Shown here: positions 36,071 to 45,692 of the stretch, in pieces
Layout: every line of letters begins with the position of its first letter
Numbering within the stretch: the stretch's first letter is position 1
NCBI RefSeq assembly: GCF_900446255.1
Contig: NZ_UIGI01000001.1
Coordinates: 274,763 to 338,762, forward strand
DNA: 64,000 nucleotides
DNA from: Buttiauxella agrestis
Lineage (GTDB): Bacteria; Pseudomonadota; Gammaproteobacteria; Enterobacterales; Enterobacteriaceae
Direction of reading: 5' to 3'
The notes under the pieces: model-generated
The model's database searches: none
Told to the model about the DNA's origin: nothing
Seen by the model: the letters and a program-made list of their open reading frames with translations, nothing else
Position numbers and translations under genes: made by a program

Positions 36071-38518
36071 ATGAACGCACCCTTTTCCTATGCTTCACCG
36101 ACGCTCAGTATTGAGGCGTTAAAGCACTCAATAGCTTATAAACTGATGTTTACGGTTGGGAAAGACCCTGCCATTGCGAACAAGCATGAGTGGCTCAACG
36201 CCACATTATTTGCCGTTCGTGACCGGTTGGTAGAACGCTGGCTGCGTTCAAACCGTGCTCAGCTTTCCCAGGAAGTTCGCCAGGTTTACTATCTGTCGAT
36301 GGAGTTTTTGATTGGCCGCACTCTTTCTAACGCACTGCTTTCATTAGGCATTTATGAAGATGTCAAAAATGCGCTGGAAGAGATGGGGCTTGATCTCGAA
36401 GAGTTGATTGACGAAGAGAACGACCCCGGCCTCGGCAATGGCGGGTTAGGTCGTCTCGCCGCCTGTTTCCTCGATTCAATGGCAACGCTTGGTTTGCCTG
36501 GCCGTGGTTACGGTATTCGCTACGACTACGGCATGTTTAAACAAAATATCGTTGATGGCCGCCAGAAAGAGTCCCCGGATTATTGGCTTGAATACGGTAA
36601 TCCGTGGGAATTTAAACGCCACAATACGCGCTACAAAGTGCGCTTTGGCGGGCGTGTGCAAATGGAAGCGAAGAAATTCCGCTGGGTAGAAACCGAAGAG
36701 ATTTTGGCGGTGGCGTATGACCAGATAATCCCTGGCTACGACACCGATGCGACTAACACGCTGCGCCTGTGGAATGCCCAGGCGAGTAGCGAGATTAATC
36801 TGGGTAAATTTAACCAGGGCGATTATTTCGCTGCGGTAGAAGATAAAAACCATTCGGAAAACGTCTCCCGCGTACTTTACCCGGATGACTCGACCTATTC
36901 CGGCCGGGAACTGCGTTTGCGCCAGGAATATTTCCTCGTCTCCTCCACTGTGCAGGACATTCTCAGCCGCCATTACCAGTTGCATAAAACCTACGACAAT
37001 CTGGCGGATAAAATCGCCATTCACCTTAACGATACGCACCCGGTGTTGGCGATCCCTGAGCTGATGCGTTTGCTCATCGACGAGCATAAATTCACCTGGG
37101 AAGATGCGTTTGAAGTCACCTGCCAGGTGTTCTCGTACACCAACCACACGCTGATGAGCGAGGCGCTGGAAACCTGGCCGGTAGACATGTTAGGTAAAAT
37201 TCTGCCGCGCCATTTGCAGATCATCTTTGAGATTAACGACTACTTCCTGAAAACCTTGCAGGAGCAGTATCCGAACGATACCGGTCTGCTGGGGCGCACC
37301 TCGATTATTGATGAATCGAACGGGCGTAAAGTCCGTATGGCGTGGCTTGCGGTGGTCGCCAGCCATAAAGTGAACGGCGTTTCTGAGCTGCACTCCAACC
37401 TGATGGTGCAGTCGCTGTTTGCCGATTTCGCCGCGATCTTCCCGATGCGTTTTTGCAACAAAACCAACGGTGTGACGCCGCGCCGCTGGCTGGCACTGGC
37501 GAACCCGCCGCTTTCAGAAGTGCTGGATGAAAATATCGGGCGCACCTGGCGCACCGATCTCAGCCAACTGAACGATCTGAAGCAGCATATTGATTACCCG
37601 ACGGTGCATCAGGATGTTCGCAAGGCGAAGCTCGCCAACAAGAAGCGCCTGGCAAGTTACATCGGCCAGCAGCTCAATGTAGTGGTGAACCCGAACGCGT
37701 TATTTGATGTGCAAATCAAACGTATTCACGAGTACAAACGCCAGCTGATGAACGTGCTGCACGTGATTACGCGCTACAACCGCATCAAGGCCGATCCGAC
37801 AGCAGATTGGGTGCCGCGCGTGAATATCTTCGCCGGTAAAGCGGCGTCAGCGTATTACATGGCGAAGCACATCATTCATCTCATCAATGATGTGGCGACG
37901 GTGATCAACAACGATCCGGTGGTAAAAGATCGTTTAAAAGTCGTGTTCATCCCGAACTACAGCGTTAGCCTGGCGCAGATCATTATTCCGGCGGCGGATC
38001 TCTCCGAGCAGATTTCGCTGGCGGGAACGGAGGCTTCCGGCACAAGTAACATGAAGTTTGGCCTGAACGGTGCGCTGACTATCGGCACGCTCGACGGTGC
38101 AAACGTTGAAATGCTGGAGCACGTTGGCGCGGATAATATCTTTATCTTCGGCAATACGGCGGAAGAGGTCGAAACGCTGCGGCGTAAAGGCTATAAGCCG
38201 CGTGAATATTACGAGCAAGATGAAGAGCTGCATCAGGTGCTGACGCAAATCGGCACGGGGACGTTCAGCCCGGATGAGCCAACGCGTTACCGTGATCTGC
38301 TGGATTCACTGATTAACTTTGGTGACCACTATCAGGTGCTGGCAGATTACCGCAGCTATGTGGATTGCCAGGACAGGGTAGATGAGCTGTATCGCCAGCC
38401 GGAAGAGTGGACGATTCGCACTATGCACAATATCGCCAATATGGGTTATTTCTCGTCAGACAGGACGATTCAGGAATACGCCGATGAGATTTGGCATATT
38501 AAGCCGGTGAGATTGTAA
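36071..38518 (+). CDS. glgP: Glycogen phosphorylase
   Basis: GlgP removes glucose-1-phosphate from glycogen chain ends using pyridoxal phosphate. The 815 residues equal E. coli GlgP. Landmarks include [27 protein letters not shown], the [13 protein letters not shown] region and the PLP-lysine site [19 protein letters not shown]. It ends the glgBXCAP operon. It is a paralogue of malP at 52279. Confidence 0.97.
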   Translation: MNAPFSYASPTLSIEALKHSIAYKLMFTVGKDPAIANKHEWLNATLFAVRDRLVERWLRSNRAQLSQEVRQVYYLSMEFLIGRTLSNALLSLGIYEDVKNALEEMGLDLEELIDEENDPGLGNGGLGRLAACFLDSMATLGLPGRGYGIRYDYGMFKQNIVDGRQKESPDYWLEYGNPWEFKRHNTRYKVRFGGRVQMEAKKFRWVETEEILAVAYDQIIPGYDTDATNTLRLWNAQASSEINLGKFNQGDYFAAVEDKNHSENVSRVLYPDDSTYSGRELRLRQEYFLVSSTVQDILSRHYQLHKTYDNLADKIAIHLNDTHPVLAIPELMRLLIDEHKFTWEDAFEVTCQVFSYTNHTLMSEALETWPVDMLGKILPRHLQIIFEINDYFLKTLQEQYPNDTGLLGRTSIIDESNGRKVRMAWLAVVASHKVNGVSELHSNLMVQSLFADFAAIFPMRFCNKTNGVTPRRWLALANPPLSEVLDENIGRTWRTDLSQLNDLKQHIDYPTVHQDVRKAKLANKKRLASYIGQQLNVVVNPNALFDVQIKRIHEYKRQLMNVLHVITRYNRIKADPTADWVPRVNIFAGKAASAYYMAKHIIHLINDVATVINNDPVVKDRLKVVFIPNYSVSLAQIIIPAADLSEQISLAGTEASGTSNMKFGLNGALTIGTLDGANVEMLEHVGADNIFIFGNTAEEVETLRRKGYKPREYYEQDEELHQVLTQIGTGTFSPDEPTRYRDLLDSLINFGDHYQVLADYRSYVDCQDRVDELYRQPEEWTIRTMHNIANMGYFSSDRTIQEYADEIWHIKPVRL

Positions 38519-38523
38519 CTATT

Positions 38524-38569
38524 CCCCTCACCCTAACCCTCTCCCTCAGGGAGAGGGCCGGGGTGAGGG
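38524..38569. repeat. Nested enterobacterial intergenic hairpin
   Basis: CCCTCACCC-taa-CCCTCTCCC-tca-GGGAGAGGG-ccg-GGGTGAGGG-type nested stem at 38525-38569, between convergent glgP and glpR. It may serve as a bidirectional terminator. Confidence 0.65.
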
Positions 38570-38586
38570 TTGTTCTCACGCAAATA

Positions 38587-39345
38587 TCAGCACAACTCCA
38601 GTTGCACGTTATTCTCGGCAATCACCTGCATCACGCCTGCGGGCGGCATCATATCGGTATAAACCTGGTCGACAAGGCTAATACTGCCAAGATTCACCAT
38701 CGCATTCCGGCCAAATTTAGAGTGATCCACCACCAGCATTACGCAGCGCGAGTTTTCAATAATCGCGCGTTTGGTGCGAACTTCGTGGTAATCAAATTCC
38801 AGCAGCGAGCCGTCGCCATCGATGCCGCTGATCCCCAGAATGCCGAAATCCAGGCGGAACTGAGAGATAAAATCGAGCGTCGCTTCGCCGATAATTCCGC
38901 CGTCGCGGCTGCGTAACTCGCCGCCTGCCAGAATAATGCGGAAATCTTCTTTAACTTTGAGCGTATTCGCCACGTTCAGGTTGTTGGTCACGACGCGCAA
39001 ATTGCTGTGGTTTAGCAACGCATGAGCGACCGCTTCTGGCGTGGTGCCGATATCAATAAACAGCGTGGCACCATTTGGGATTTGGCTGGCCACCTTTTGC
39101 GCGATGCGCTCTTTTTCCGCTGTTTGAGTCGCTTTGCGGTCATGCCACGGTGTATTCACAGAACTTGAAGGCAGTGCCGCGCCTCCGTGGTGGCGCATGA
39201 TCAAGTTCTGGTCAGCCAGATCGTTGAGATCGCGGCGAATGGTTTGCGGGCTAACCGCAAACTGCTCAACCAGCTCTTCTGTGCTGACATATCCCTGTTT
39301 TTTAACCAGTTCGACAATCGCATCATGACGTTGTGTTTGCTTCAC
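38587..39345 (-). CDS. glpR: Glycerol-3-phosphate regulon repressor
   Basis: GlpR is a DeoR-family repressor of the glp regulon that releases DNA on binding glycerol-3-phosphate. The 252 residues equal E. coli GlpR: MKQTQRHDAIVELVKKQGYV, HTH VSTEELVEQFAVSPQTIRRDL and the sensor domain (FIDIGTTPEAVA). It is last of the glpE-glpG-glpR set here. Confidence 0.95.
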   Translation of the reverse strand: MKQTQRHDAIVELVKKQGYVSTEELVEQFAVSPQTIRRDLNDLADQNLIMRHHGGAALPSSSVNTPWHDRKATQTAEKERIAQKVASQIPNGATLFIDIGTTPEAVAHALLNHSNLRVVTNNLNVANTLKVKEDFRIILAGGELRSRDGGIIGEATLDFISQFRLDFGILGISGIDGDGSLLEFDYHEVRTKRAIIENSRCVMLVVDHSKFGRNAMVNLGSISLVDQVYTDMMPPAGVMQVIAENNVQLELC

Positions 39346-39367
39346 GCTGTTTTATTCTCCTGAAATG

Positions 39368-40198
39368 CTATGTTCGTTTTCGCGCATGCATTGTATCAAC
39401 CAGCGCCATCGCCAGGCCAACAACCAGGCCGGTGATGTGTGCGGCGTTGGCGATAGACATTCCTAAAACATCGAAAAATCCTATCACAATCCACAATACC
39501 GCAAAGGCTAACAGGCCGCGCTGCATGTAGATGCCGCTGTCGGGGTCACGTTCGCCACGCAGCCAGACATAACCCATTAATGCGTATACCACACCGGATA
39601 AGCCACCAAACAGCGGGCCGCCGAATTTCGCCTGCACGAAACCGCTCAGAAGCGCTGAAACGAGCGTCAACGTAATGAGTTTACCGCTGCCGAGGCGCTT
39701 TTCCACCGGGCCGCCGAGATACCACCACCACAGCAAGTTAAACGCGATATGCATAATAGAAAAGTGCATCAACGCGTGGCTGAAGTAGCGCCACAGCTCG
39801 TAGTGCAAACTCTCTTTATACGGCCAGGCGAGCCAAACCATGACGGTACGATCGCCCATCACCTGCATCAGCAGGTAGACCAGCACGCAGGCGGCCATGA
39901 TGACCATGGTGAAGGGCCCAGCTTTCTGCGTAATGGTGGCGAGGAAAGGGTAGCGCTGGTACTGCAAGCCGCTGCCGGTGTGGCCCGTGTTCCAGCTTGC
40001 CGCCAGATAACGTGCATCACCGGGATTCACGAGGAATTGTTCAAGCTCGGCACGGACACGGGATTCCTGGCTGTCGTTCGCTAGCCAGATATCACTTTGC
40101 TCATGCCGTTGAATCGTGAGGATAATCCCCTGCGTCGCCATATAGTCGACAAATGCCTGCGCGACTCGCGGGTTGGCAAACGAGGTAATCATGATCAT
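39368..40198 (-). CDS. glpG: Rhomboid protease GlpG
   Basis: An intramembrane serine protease with 276 residues, equal to E. coli. A cytoplasmic N-terminal domain ([20 protein letters not shown]) is followed by six helices with the catalytic serine in [13 protein letters not shown] and the histidine in [13 protein letters not shown]. It sits between glpE and glpR. Confidence 0.95.
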   Translation of the reverse strand: MIMITSFANPRVAQAFVDYMATQGIILTIQRHEQSDIWLANDSQESRVRAELEQFLVNPGDARYLAASWNTGHTGSGLQYQRYPFLATITQKAGPFTMVIMAACVLVYLLMQVMGDRTVMVWLAWPYKESLHYELWRYFSHALMHFSIMHIAFNLLWWWYLGGPVEKRLGSGKLITLTLVSALLSGFVQAKFGGPLFGGLSGVVYALMGYVWLRGERDPDSGIYMQRGLLAFAVLWIVIGFFDVLGMSIANAAHITGLVVGLAMALVDTMHARKRT

Positions 40199-40262
40199 AA
40201 GGTTTCAACTAAATCCGTATAAAAAAATGATTATACCTGCAACGCCACCATTTCCTGACGAC

Positions 40263-40592
40263 TTAAGACGCGCCGTGTTCGACTTCTGCCGGGAAATGGC
40301 GATGCCATGCGTCAAAACCACCGTCGACGCTATACACCTGATCGTAACCTTGTTGCAGCAGATATTGCGCCGCACCTTTGCTGCTATTGCCGTGATAGCA
40401 CATCACCATCACCGGGGTTTCAAAATCGGTTTGCTGCATAAAGGCAACCAAACGATCGTTAGTCAGATGAAACGCGCCCGGCGTGTGGCCCATCGCAAAG
40501 CTCTGCGGATCGCGGATATCAACTAATACTGCCTGGTTTTGTTGCAACTTCTGGTGCGCTTCTTCCACACCAATACACTCAAACGTTTCCAT
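40263..40592 (-). CDS. glpE: Thiosulfate sulfurtransferase GlpE
   Basis: A single-domain rhodanese of 109 residues (E. coli 108). The active-site loop [13 protein letters not shown] carries the catalytic cysteine near residue 66, and [10 protein letters not shown] marks the fold. It starts [13 protein letters not shown], divergent from glpD, and should be led by a promoter in the 40593-40786 gap. Confidence 0.94.
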   Translation of the reverse strand: METFECIGVEEAHQKLQQNQAVLVDIRDPQSFAMGHTPGAFHLTNDRLVAFMQQTDFETPVMVMCYHGNSSKGAAQYLLQQGYDQVYSVDGGFDAWHRHFPAEVEHGAS

Positions 40593-40734
40593 GGATTTGC
40601 TCGTATTTTTATTAAATTGGCTTACGCCATATTAAGGGAATCTGCCCTCTGGCCGCTGATATTAACGCCATTATGTTATCCATATCACGCAGTAATGTTT
40701 TTTTTTCGTTACAAACCGCGCGTAGTCTTGCTAG

Positions 40735-40754
40735 TATGAGCGATAACGAACATA
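40735..40754. promoter_or_regulatory. GlpR operator at glpD
   Basis: TATGAGCGATAACGAACATA fits the GlpR consensus WATGTTCGWTAWCGAACATW (from memory), with an intact right half-site. A weaker TTTGAACTTTAACGAAAG lies just after it. Both precede glpD, as in E. coli. Confidence 0.75.
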
Positions 40755-40786
40755 TTTGAACTTTAACGAAAGCGTGTGAGGGCAAC

Positions 40787-42295
40787 ATGGAAACTAAAGA
40801 TCTGATTGTGATTGGCGGAGGAATTAACGGGGCAGGTATCGCCGCTGACGCTGCAGGCCGTGGTTTATTCGTGTTGATGCTTGAAGCTCAGGACTTAGCC
40901 AGCGCCACCTCGTCGCAAAGCTCGAAGCTTATCCACGGCGGCCTGCGCTACCTGGAACATTACGAATTCCGCCTGGTGAGTGAAGCACTTGCCGAGCGCG
41001 AAGTGCTGTTGAATATGGCTCCTCATATTGCTTTCCCGATGCGCTTTCGTTTGCCACACCGCCCGCATTTACGCCCGGCGTGGATGATTCGTATTGGCCT
41101 GTTTATGTACGACCACCTGGGTAAACGCACCAGTTTGCCGGCATCCACCAGTTTGCGTTTTGGCGCAGATTCCGTCCTGAAACCCAATATTGTGCGCGGT
41201 TTCGAATATTCTGACTGCTGGGTAGATGATGCTCGCCTGGTTCTGGCGAACGCGCAGATGGTGACGCGCGAAGGCGGCGAGGTGAAAACCCGTACCCGCG
41301 CCACCCGTGCGCGTCGTGAAAACGGCCTGTGGGTTGTGGAAGCGCAGGATATTGATACCGGCGAAACCTTTACCTGGCGTGCTCGCGGCCTGGTCAACGC
41401 GACTGGCCCGTGGGTGAAAAACTTCTTTGACGACGGCCTACAACTGCCTTCGCCATACGGCATCCGCCTGATTAAAGGCAGCCACATTGTGGTGCCGCGC
41501 GTGCACAACCAGAAGCAGGCTTATATTCTGCAAAACGAAGATAAGCGCATTGTGTTCGTGATTCCGTGGATGGATGAGTTCTCTATTATTGGCACTACCG
41601 ATGTGGAATATAAGGGCGATCCGAAAGATGTTCACATTGATGATAACGAAATCAATTACCTGCTGAATGCCTATAACGCGCACTTTAAAAAGACGCTGAG
41701 CCGCGAAGATATCGTCTGGACATACTCCGGCGTGCGCCCACTTTGCGATGATGAATCTGATTCGCCGCAGGCAATTACGCGTGATTACACGCTCGATATC
41801 CATGACGAGCAGGGCAAAGCGCCGCTGTTGTCGGTATTTGGCGGCAAACTGACGACCTACCGCAAACTGGCAGAACACGCGCTGGATAAGCTGAAAGGCT
41901 ATTACCCGAAAATGGGACCGAGCTGGACAAAAGGCAGCACGTTGCCAGGCGGTGATATTCAGGGCGATCGCGATGATTACGCGGCACAGCTGCGCCGCCG
42001 TTATACCTTCCTGACCGAAAGCCTGGCTCGCCGTTTCTCACGCACTTACGGTAGTAATAGCGATTTGATTCTGGCAGGAAAGACCAGCATTGGCGATTTA
42101 GGCGAAGATTTCGGGCACGAGTTTTTTGAAGCCGAATTGCGTTACCTGGTCGAACATGAGTGGGTGCGTAGCGTTGATGATGCGATCTGGCGTCGTACCA
42201 AATTAGGGATGTGGCTTACGAAAGAGCAGCAGGAGCGAGTCGCGCAATGGCTGGGAAAGCGTAACGGTAAGGCGCATTTGTCACTGGCTTCGTGA
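40787..42295 (+). CDS. glpD: Aerobic glycerol-3-phosphate dehydrogenase
   Basis: GlpD is a membrane-associated flavoenzyme that oxidises glycerol-3-phosphate to dihydroxyacetone phosphate and feeds electrons to quinone. The 502 residues (E. coli 501) begin METKDLIVIGGGINGAGIAA, the FAD dinucleotide fold; LIHGGLRYLEHYEF and GGKLTTYRKLAEHA are further landmarks. A GlpR operator lies upstream. Confidence 0.97.
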   Translation: METKDLIVIGGGINGAGIAADAAGRGLFVLMLEAQDLASATSSQSSKLIHGGLRYLEHYEFRLVSEALAEREVLLNMAPHIAFPMRFRLPHRPHLRPAWMIRIGLFMYDHLGKRTSLPASTSLRFGADSVLKPNIVRGFEYSDCWVDDARLVLANAQMVTREGGEVKTRTRATRARRENGLWVVEAQDIDTGETFTWRARGLVNATGPWVKNFFDDGLQLPSPYGIRLIKGSHIVVPRVHNQKQAYILQNEDKRIVFVIPWMDEFSIIGTTDVEYKGDPKDVHIDDNEINYLLNAYNAHFKKTLSREDIVWTYSGVRPLCDDESDSPQAITRDYTLDIHDEQGKAPLLSVFGGKLTTYRKLAEHALDKLKGYYPKMGPSWTKGSTLPGGDIQGDRDDYAAQLRRRYTFLTESLARRFSRTYGSNSDLILAGKTSIGDLGEDFGHEFFEAELRYLVEHEWVRSVDDAIWRRTKLGMWLTKEQQERVAQWLGKRNGKAHLSLAS

Positions 42296-42300
42296 TGTTG

Positions 42301-42330
42301 CAGAAACTCCCGCAAGGGAGTTTCTGATTT
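42301..42330. terminator. Bidirectional terminator between glpD and the MocR gene
   Basis: CAGAAACTCCC-GCAA-GGGAGTTTCTG, an 11-bp stem followed by ATTTTA, in a 34-bp gap between convergent stops. Confidence 0.8.
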
Positions 42331-43790
42331 TACAGCCACGCCTGTTTTAAAGTTAAAACGGCGCTAAGAATATCCGGCTCACTAATCCCCGCAAAACCCA
42401 GAATCAGCCCGTAATGGTTGGCATTTTCTGGTGCTCCTGCAAGCCAGAGCGAGCTTAAGGGTGTGATTTCCACTCCCGCTGCTGCCGCTTTAGTGTGTAA
42501 CTCTTGTTCACGTTCCTGAGAAACAAGCCGAACCGTAACATGCAGCCCAGAGTTAACTTCCGGCATTTCACCGATATGGCTTAAATGTTCGCGCCAGGCT
42601 GCCAGCAATGTGTTGCGTCGGGCAAGTGATACACGTCTCATGCGGCGAATGTGCGGATGAAAATAGCCTTCAGCAATAAAGTCTGCCATCACACGCTGAT
42701 CGTTAATCGGTGGCTGGCGGCTGGAAAGCGTGCGGAGTAAAACAAGATTTTCAACAAGATGCGCAGGTGCGACCAGGTAACCCAGGCGCAAGCTGGGGTA
42801 CATCACTTTCGAAAAAGAGCCGATATAAAGTACACGCTGCGCTTTATCAAGTGCTGCCAGTGGCATGATCGGAGTGCCGCTGTAACGGTATTCGCCATCG
42901 TAATCATCCTCAATGATCCACGCCTGATTTTGCTGCGCCCAATTCAGTAACTCAATTCGCCTTGGCAGTGACATGGTTGCACCTGTCGGGTACTGACATG
43001 AAGGGCTGACATAGGCGAGGCGCGCGTCCGGGTAATCGTTCAGCTGGTCGGTCATTAAGCCTTCTTCATCAACATTTATCGGGTTGATGTTGAGCCCCAG
43101 ACAAGAAAATACGCCTGCTGCTGCCCAGTAGCAGGGGTTTTCCAGAACGACATTGTCGCCTGGATACGTCAGGATCCCTGTTGCCGTCATGATGGCTTGC
43201 TGCGCGCCAAGAGTAATGAGGATTTGCGACGGTTCGCACTTTATCCCACGGGTGTTGCGCAGGTAGTGGGCAAGTAGTTCGCGTAGTTGAAGGTCTCCCG
43301 CAGGATCGCCATAACCCATATGCTGTATAGGATGCCGCCTCCAGAAACGATTTTGCAGCCGCGACCAGACTTCAAAGGGAAACTGATCCAGCGCGGGTAA
43401 ACCGATTCGGAAAGCTTTCGGTAATCCACCATGTATTAAATGACGATTAAAGGCTTCTGCATGTAACAAGCGTGGCCGGACGGAGCGCGGAAAGTTTATC
43501 CGTACTTCTGGGGCCTCTGGCGCTACGGGGGAAAGGTCTTTAATGAATGTCCCATCACCAAGCCGCACTTCCAAAAATCCCTCTGCATATAGCCTTTCGT
43601 AAACATTCACGACGGTATTACGCGATATGCCCAGTAATTTTGCCAGTTCGCGTGTCGCCGGTAGCTTCGCACCGCCCGAACCGGGCATCGTTAAAATACG
43701 TTCTCTTAGGGCAATATAGAGTTGTTCCGTGCGTTTCCTGCCAGGCTGTAGGGTAATCCCTGTGAGTTCAAAAGAGGGTTTAGTCTGCAA
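42330..43790 (-). CDS. MocR/PdxR-type regulator (GntR HTH plus aminotransferase-like domain)
   Basis: A 486-residue regulator with an N-terminal GntR winged helix (TEQLYIALRERIL; KLPATRELAKLLGISRNTVV) and a class-I aminotransferase-fold domain that probably binds PLP (SPSCQYPTGATM, DDYDGEYRYSG, YIGSFSKVMYPSLRLGY with the PLP lysine). MocR proteins usually control the divergent neighbour, here an amidohydrolase and two transporters. The effector is unknown. Confidence 0.88.
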   Translation of the reverse strand: MQTKPSFELTGITLQPGRKRTEQLYIALRERILTMPGSGGAKLPATRELAKLLGISRNTVVNVYERLYAEGFLEVRLGDGTFIKDLSPVAPEAPEVRINFPRSVRPRLLHAEAFNRHLIHGGLPKAFRIGLPALDQFPFEVWSRLQNRFWRRHPIQHMGYGDPAGDLQLRELLAHYLRNTRGIKCEPSQILITLGAQQAIMTATGILTYPGDNVVLENPCYWAAAGVFSCLGLNINPINVDEEGLMTDQLNDYPDARLAYVSPSCQYPTGATMSLPRRIELLNWAQQNQAWIIEDDYDGEYRYSGTPIMPLAALDKAQRVLYIGSFSKVMYPSLRLGYLVAPAHLVENLVLLRTLSSRQPPINDQRVMADFIAEGYFHPHIRRMRRVSLARRNTLLAAWREHLSHIGEMPEVNSGLHVTVRLVSQEREQELHTKAAAAGVEITPLSSLWLAGAPENANHYGLILGFAGISEPDILSAVLTLKQAWL

Positions 43791-43805
43791 AAATTGGCAC
43801 CTTAA

Positions 43806-43849
43806 TATTGGTGGTTTTTGGCTCTTTTATACAACCAATGTGGCCAATA
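43806..43849. promoter_or_regulatory. ATTGG/CCAAT repeats in the MocR-amidohydrolase gap
   Basis: TATTGGT at 43806-43812 faces ACCAAT at 43834-43839 and CCAATA at 43844-43849. The set lies just upstream of the regulator start, in the divergent promoter region, and is a candidate MocR operator. Confidence 0.4.
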
Positions 43850-43932
43850 AGATAGCGGCATAGTGCGCTGGCCTGGTCATATTTTCACCGGTGTCAGAGC
43901 GACTCTTTTTGCTAACTGATAAAGGCTTCCTC

Positions 43933-45582
43933 ATGACTAATAATGCATTCGTTATCTATGCCGCAAAAAAAATTATTACTATGTGTCCTTCGCAGCCAGA
44001 AGCGACGCACGTAGCGGTTCGTGACGGTAAAATCCTGGCTGTGGGATCGCTCGAGGAACTTCAGGGTTGGGGCGAATACATCCTGGATCAAACCTTTGCC
44101 GATAAAATCATTGTCCCAGGCCTGGTCGAAGCGCATTCCCACGCAACGGGTGGGGGCATGTGGCAGTTCCCGTATGTTGGATATTACGATCGCCCGGATT
44201 ACACCGGCAAAGTCTGGAAGGGCTGCCGTTCATTTGATGAAGTGGTCGCTGCGCTGAAAATCATCGAGTCTGAGATGACTGACCCCGATGCTCCGCTGAT
44301 CGCCTGGGGCGTTGATCCCATCTATTTTGGCAGCGAAAAATTAGGGCGCAAACACCTCGACCAGGTATCGACGACTCGTCCGGTGGCGGTTATTCATATG
44401 AGCATCCACTTGATGGGGGCTAACACCTGCGCTCTGCACGATTGCGGAATTTACGACGACTGCGCCATTGAAGGTGTAGTGAAAAATGACGACGGCACAC
44501 TGCACGGTGAGCTGGTCGAATTCGCGGCTATGGGGCCTATTCTGGATAAATATGGATTCTGGGATGAGCTAACAACCGAAAAGGCCATCCGTAATTTCGG
44601 CCAGGAAGCATTTCGCGCGGGTTGTACCAGTGCCGCGGACATGGGGCTGACAGACTTTAGCAATCCGGAGCTTACCGCGAACTACATCCGTATGACGCGT
44701 GAAAGCAGTTTTCCGATCCGCCTTTTAGTCGCTTACGGTCCTCCATTTGTGAAAAAACCGTTTATTGAAGCGATCGACTTTGCCACTGATGTCATGAAAC
44801 ATGGCCATGAGAAAATGATTTTCGGCCCAATGAAAATCTTCCTGGATGGTTCGATTCAGGGTGGGTCAGGGCGTATGTTGTCGCCAGGGTATTACCAGAC
44901 GGGTAAAAACGGCGCCTGGAATGCCACGCCTGAGCAGGTTGACAGCCAGGTATATGAAATTATGTCTCGGGGTTATCAGGTGCATTGTCATTGCAATGGT
45001 GATGAGGCATCTGAAGCGTTTATTCAGGCCGTTGAGAAAACGCTAAACCGCATCCCGGCGGCGAATCATCGCGCCACTATGCAGCATGCGCAGATGCTGC
45101 GTGAAGATCAGTTCAGACGTATCAAGACCTTGGGCATGTGTGTGAACTTCTTTAGTAACCATATCTATTACTGGGGCGATCAGCATTACGCTAAAACGAT
45201 GGGACCTGAGCGTGCAAAACGCATGAACGCCTGTGGTAGCGCGGTGCGTCACGGTATTCCTTTTGCTTTCCATAGTGACTGCGGTATTACACCGGTTAAC
45301 CCGCTGTTTACCGGCTGGTGCGCGGTTAATCGTCTGACAGCGTCAGGGCGCACACTGGGTGAATACGAGAAAATTTCCGTGGAGCAAGCGCTGTACGGCA
45401 TGACGCTTGGTGCGGCCTATACCATGAAAGCCGACCATCTGATTGGCAGCATCGAATGTGGTAAATATGCAGATTTCACCATTCTGGAAGAAGATCCTCT
45501 CGCTATTAACCCAGTGAAACTCAAAGACATTGGCGTGTGGGGAACGGTTCTGGGTGGTCGGGTTCAGCCGATCGACGCTTAA
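43933..45582 (+). CDS. Amidohydrolase of the YtcJ-like (amidohydrolase_3) family
   Basis: A metal-dependent hydrolase of 549 residues. It shows VPGLVEAHSHATGGGMW (HxH metal site), KIFLDGSIQGGSG, the His in YQVHCHCNGDEAS, MQHAQML and the metal Asp in AFHSDCGITP. The substrate is not evident. The ATG at 43933 (MTNNAFVIYAAKKI) is preferred over 43891 because the family starts there. It is divergent from the MocR regulator and followed by two MFS genes, so it is probably part of one catabolic cluster. Confidence 0.82.
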   Translation: MTNNAFVIYAAKKIITMCPSQPEATHVAVRDGKILAVGSLEELQGWGEYILDQTFADKIIVPGLVEAHSHATGGGMWQFPYVGYYDRPDYTGKVWKGCRSFDEVVAALKIIESEMTDPDAPLIAWGVDPIYFGSEKLGRKHLDQVSTTRPVAVIHMSIHLMGANTCALHDCGIYDDCAIEGVVKNDDGTLHGELVEFAAMGPILDKYGFWDELTTEKAIRNFGQEAFRAGCTSAADMGLTDFSNPELTANYIRMTRESSFPIRLLVAYGPPFVKKPFIEAIDFATDVMKHGHEKMIFGPMKIFLDGSIQGGSGRMLSPGYYQTGKNGAWNATPEQVDSQVYEIMSRGYQVHCHCNGDEASEAFIQAVEKTLNRIPAANHRATMQHAQMLREDQFRRIKTLGMCVNFFSNHIYYWGDQHYAKTMGPERAKRMNACGSAVRHGIPFAFHSDCGITPVNPLFTGWCAVNRLTASGRTLGEYEKISVEQALYGMTLGAAYTMKADHLIGSIECGKYADFTILEEDPLAINPVKLKDIGVWGTVLGGRVQPIDA

Positions 45583-45595
45583 CGCCCTCTCTTTA

Positions 45596-45620
45596 TGGCA
45601 GCTTATCGCTGCCAGTTTTC
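45596..45620 (+). terminator. Terminator/attenuator after the amidohydrolase
   Basis: TGGCAGC-TTATC-GCTGCCA followed by GTTTTCTT. It separates the enzyme gene from the transporter genes or limits read-through into them. Confidence 0.7.
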
Positions 45621-45692
45621 TTGAAAATTTATTAACTGATTGATTGTCAGTGGATTTTCTATTGCCCTAAATAGATGAAAAGGTAATTTGCT

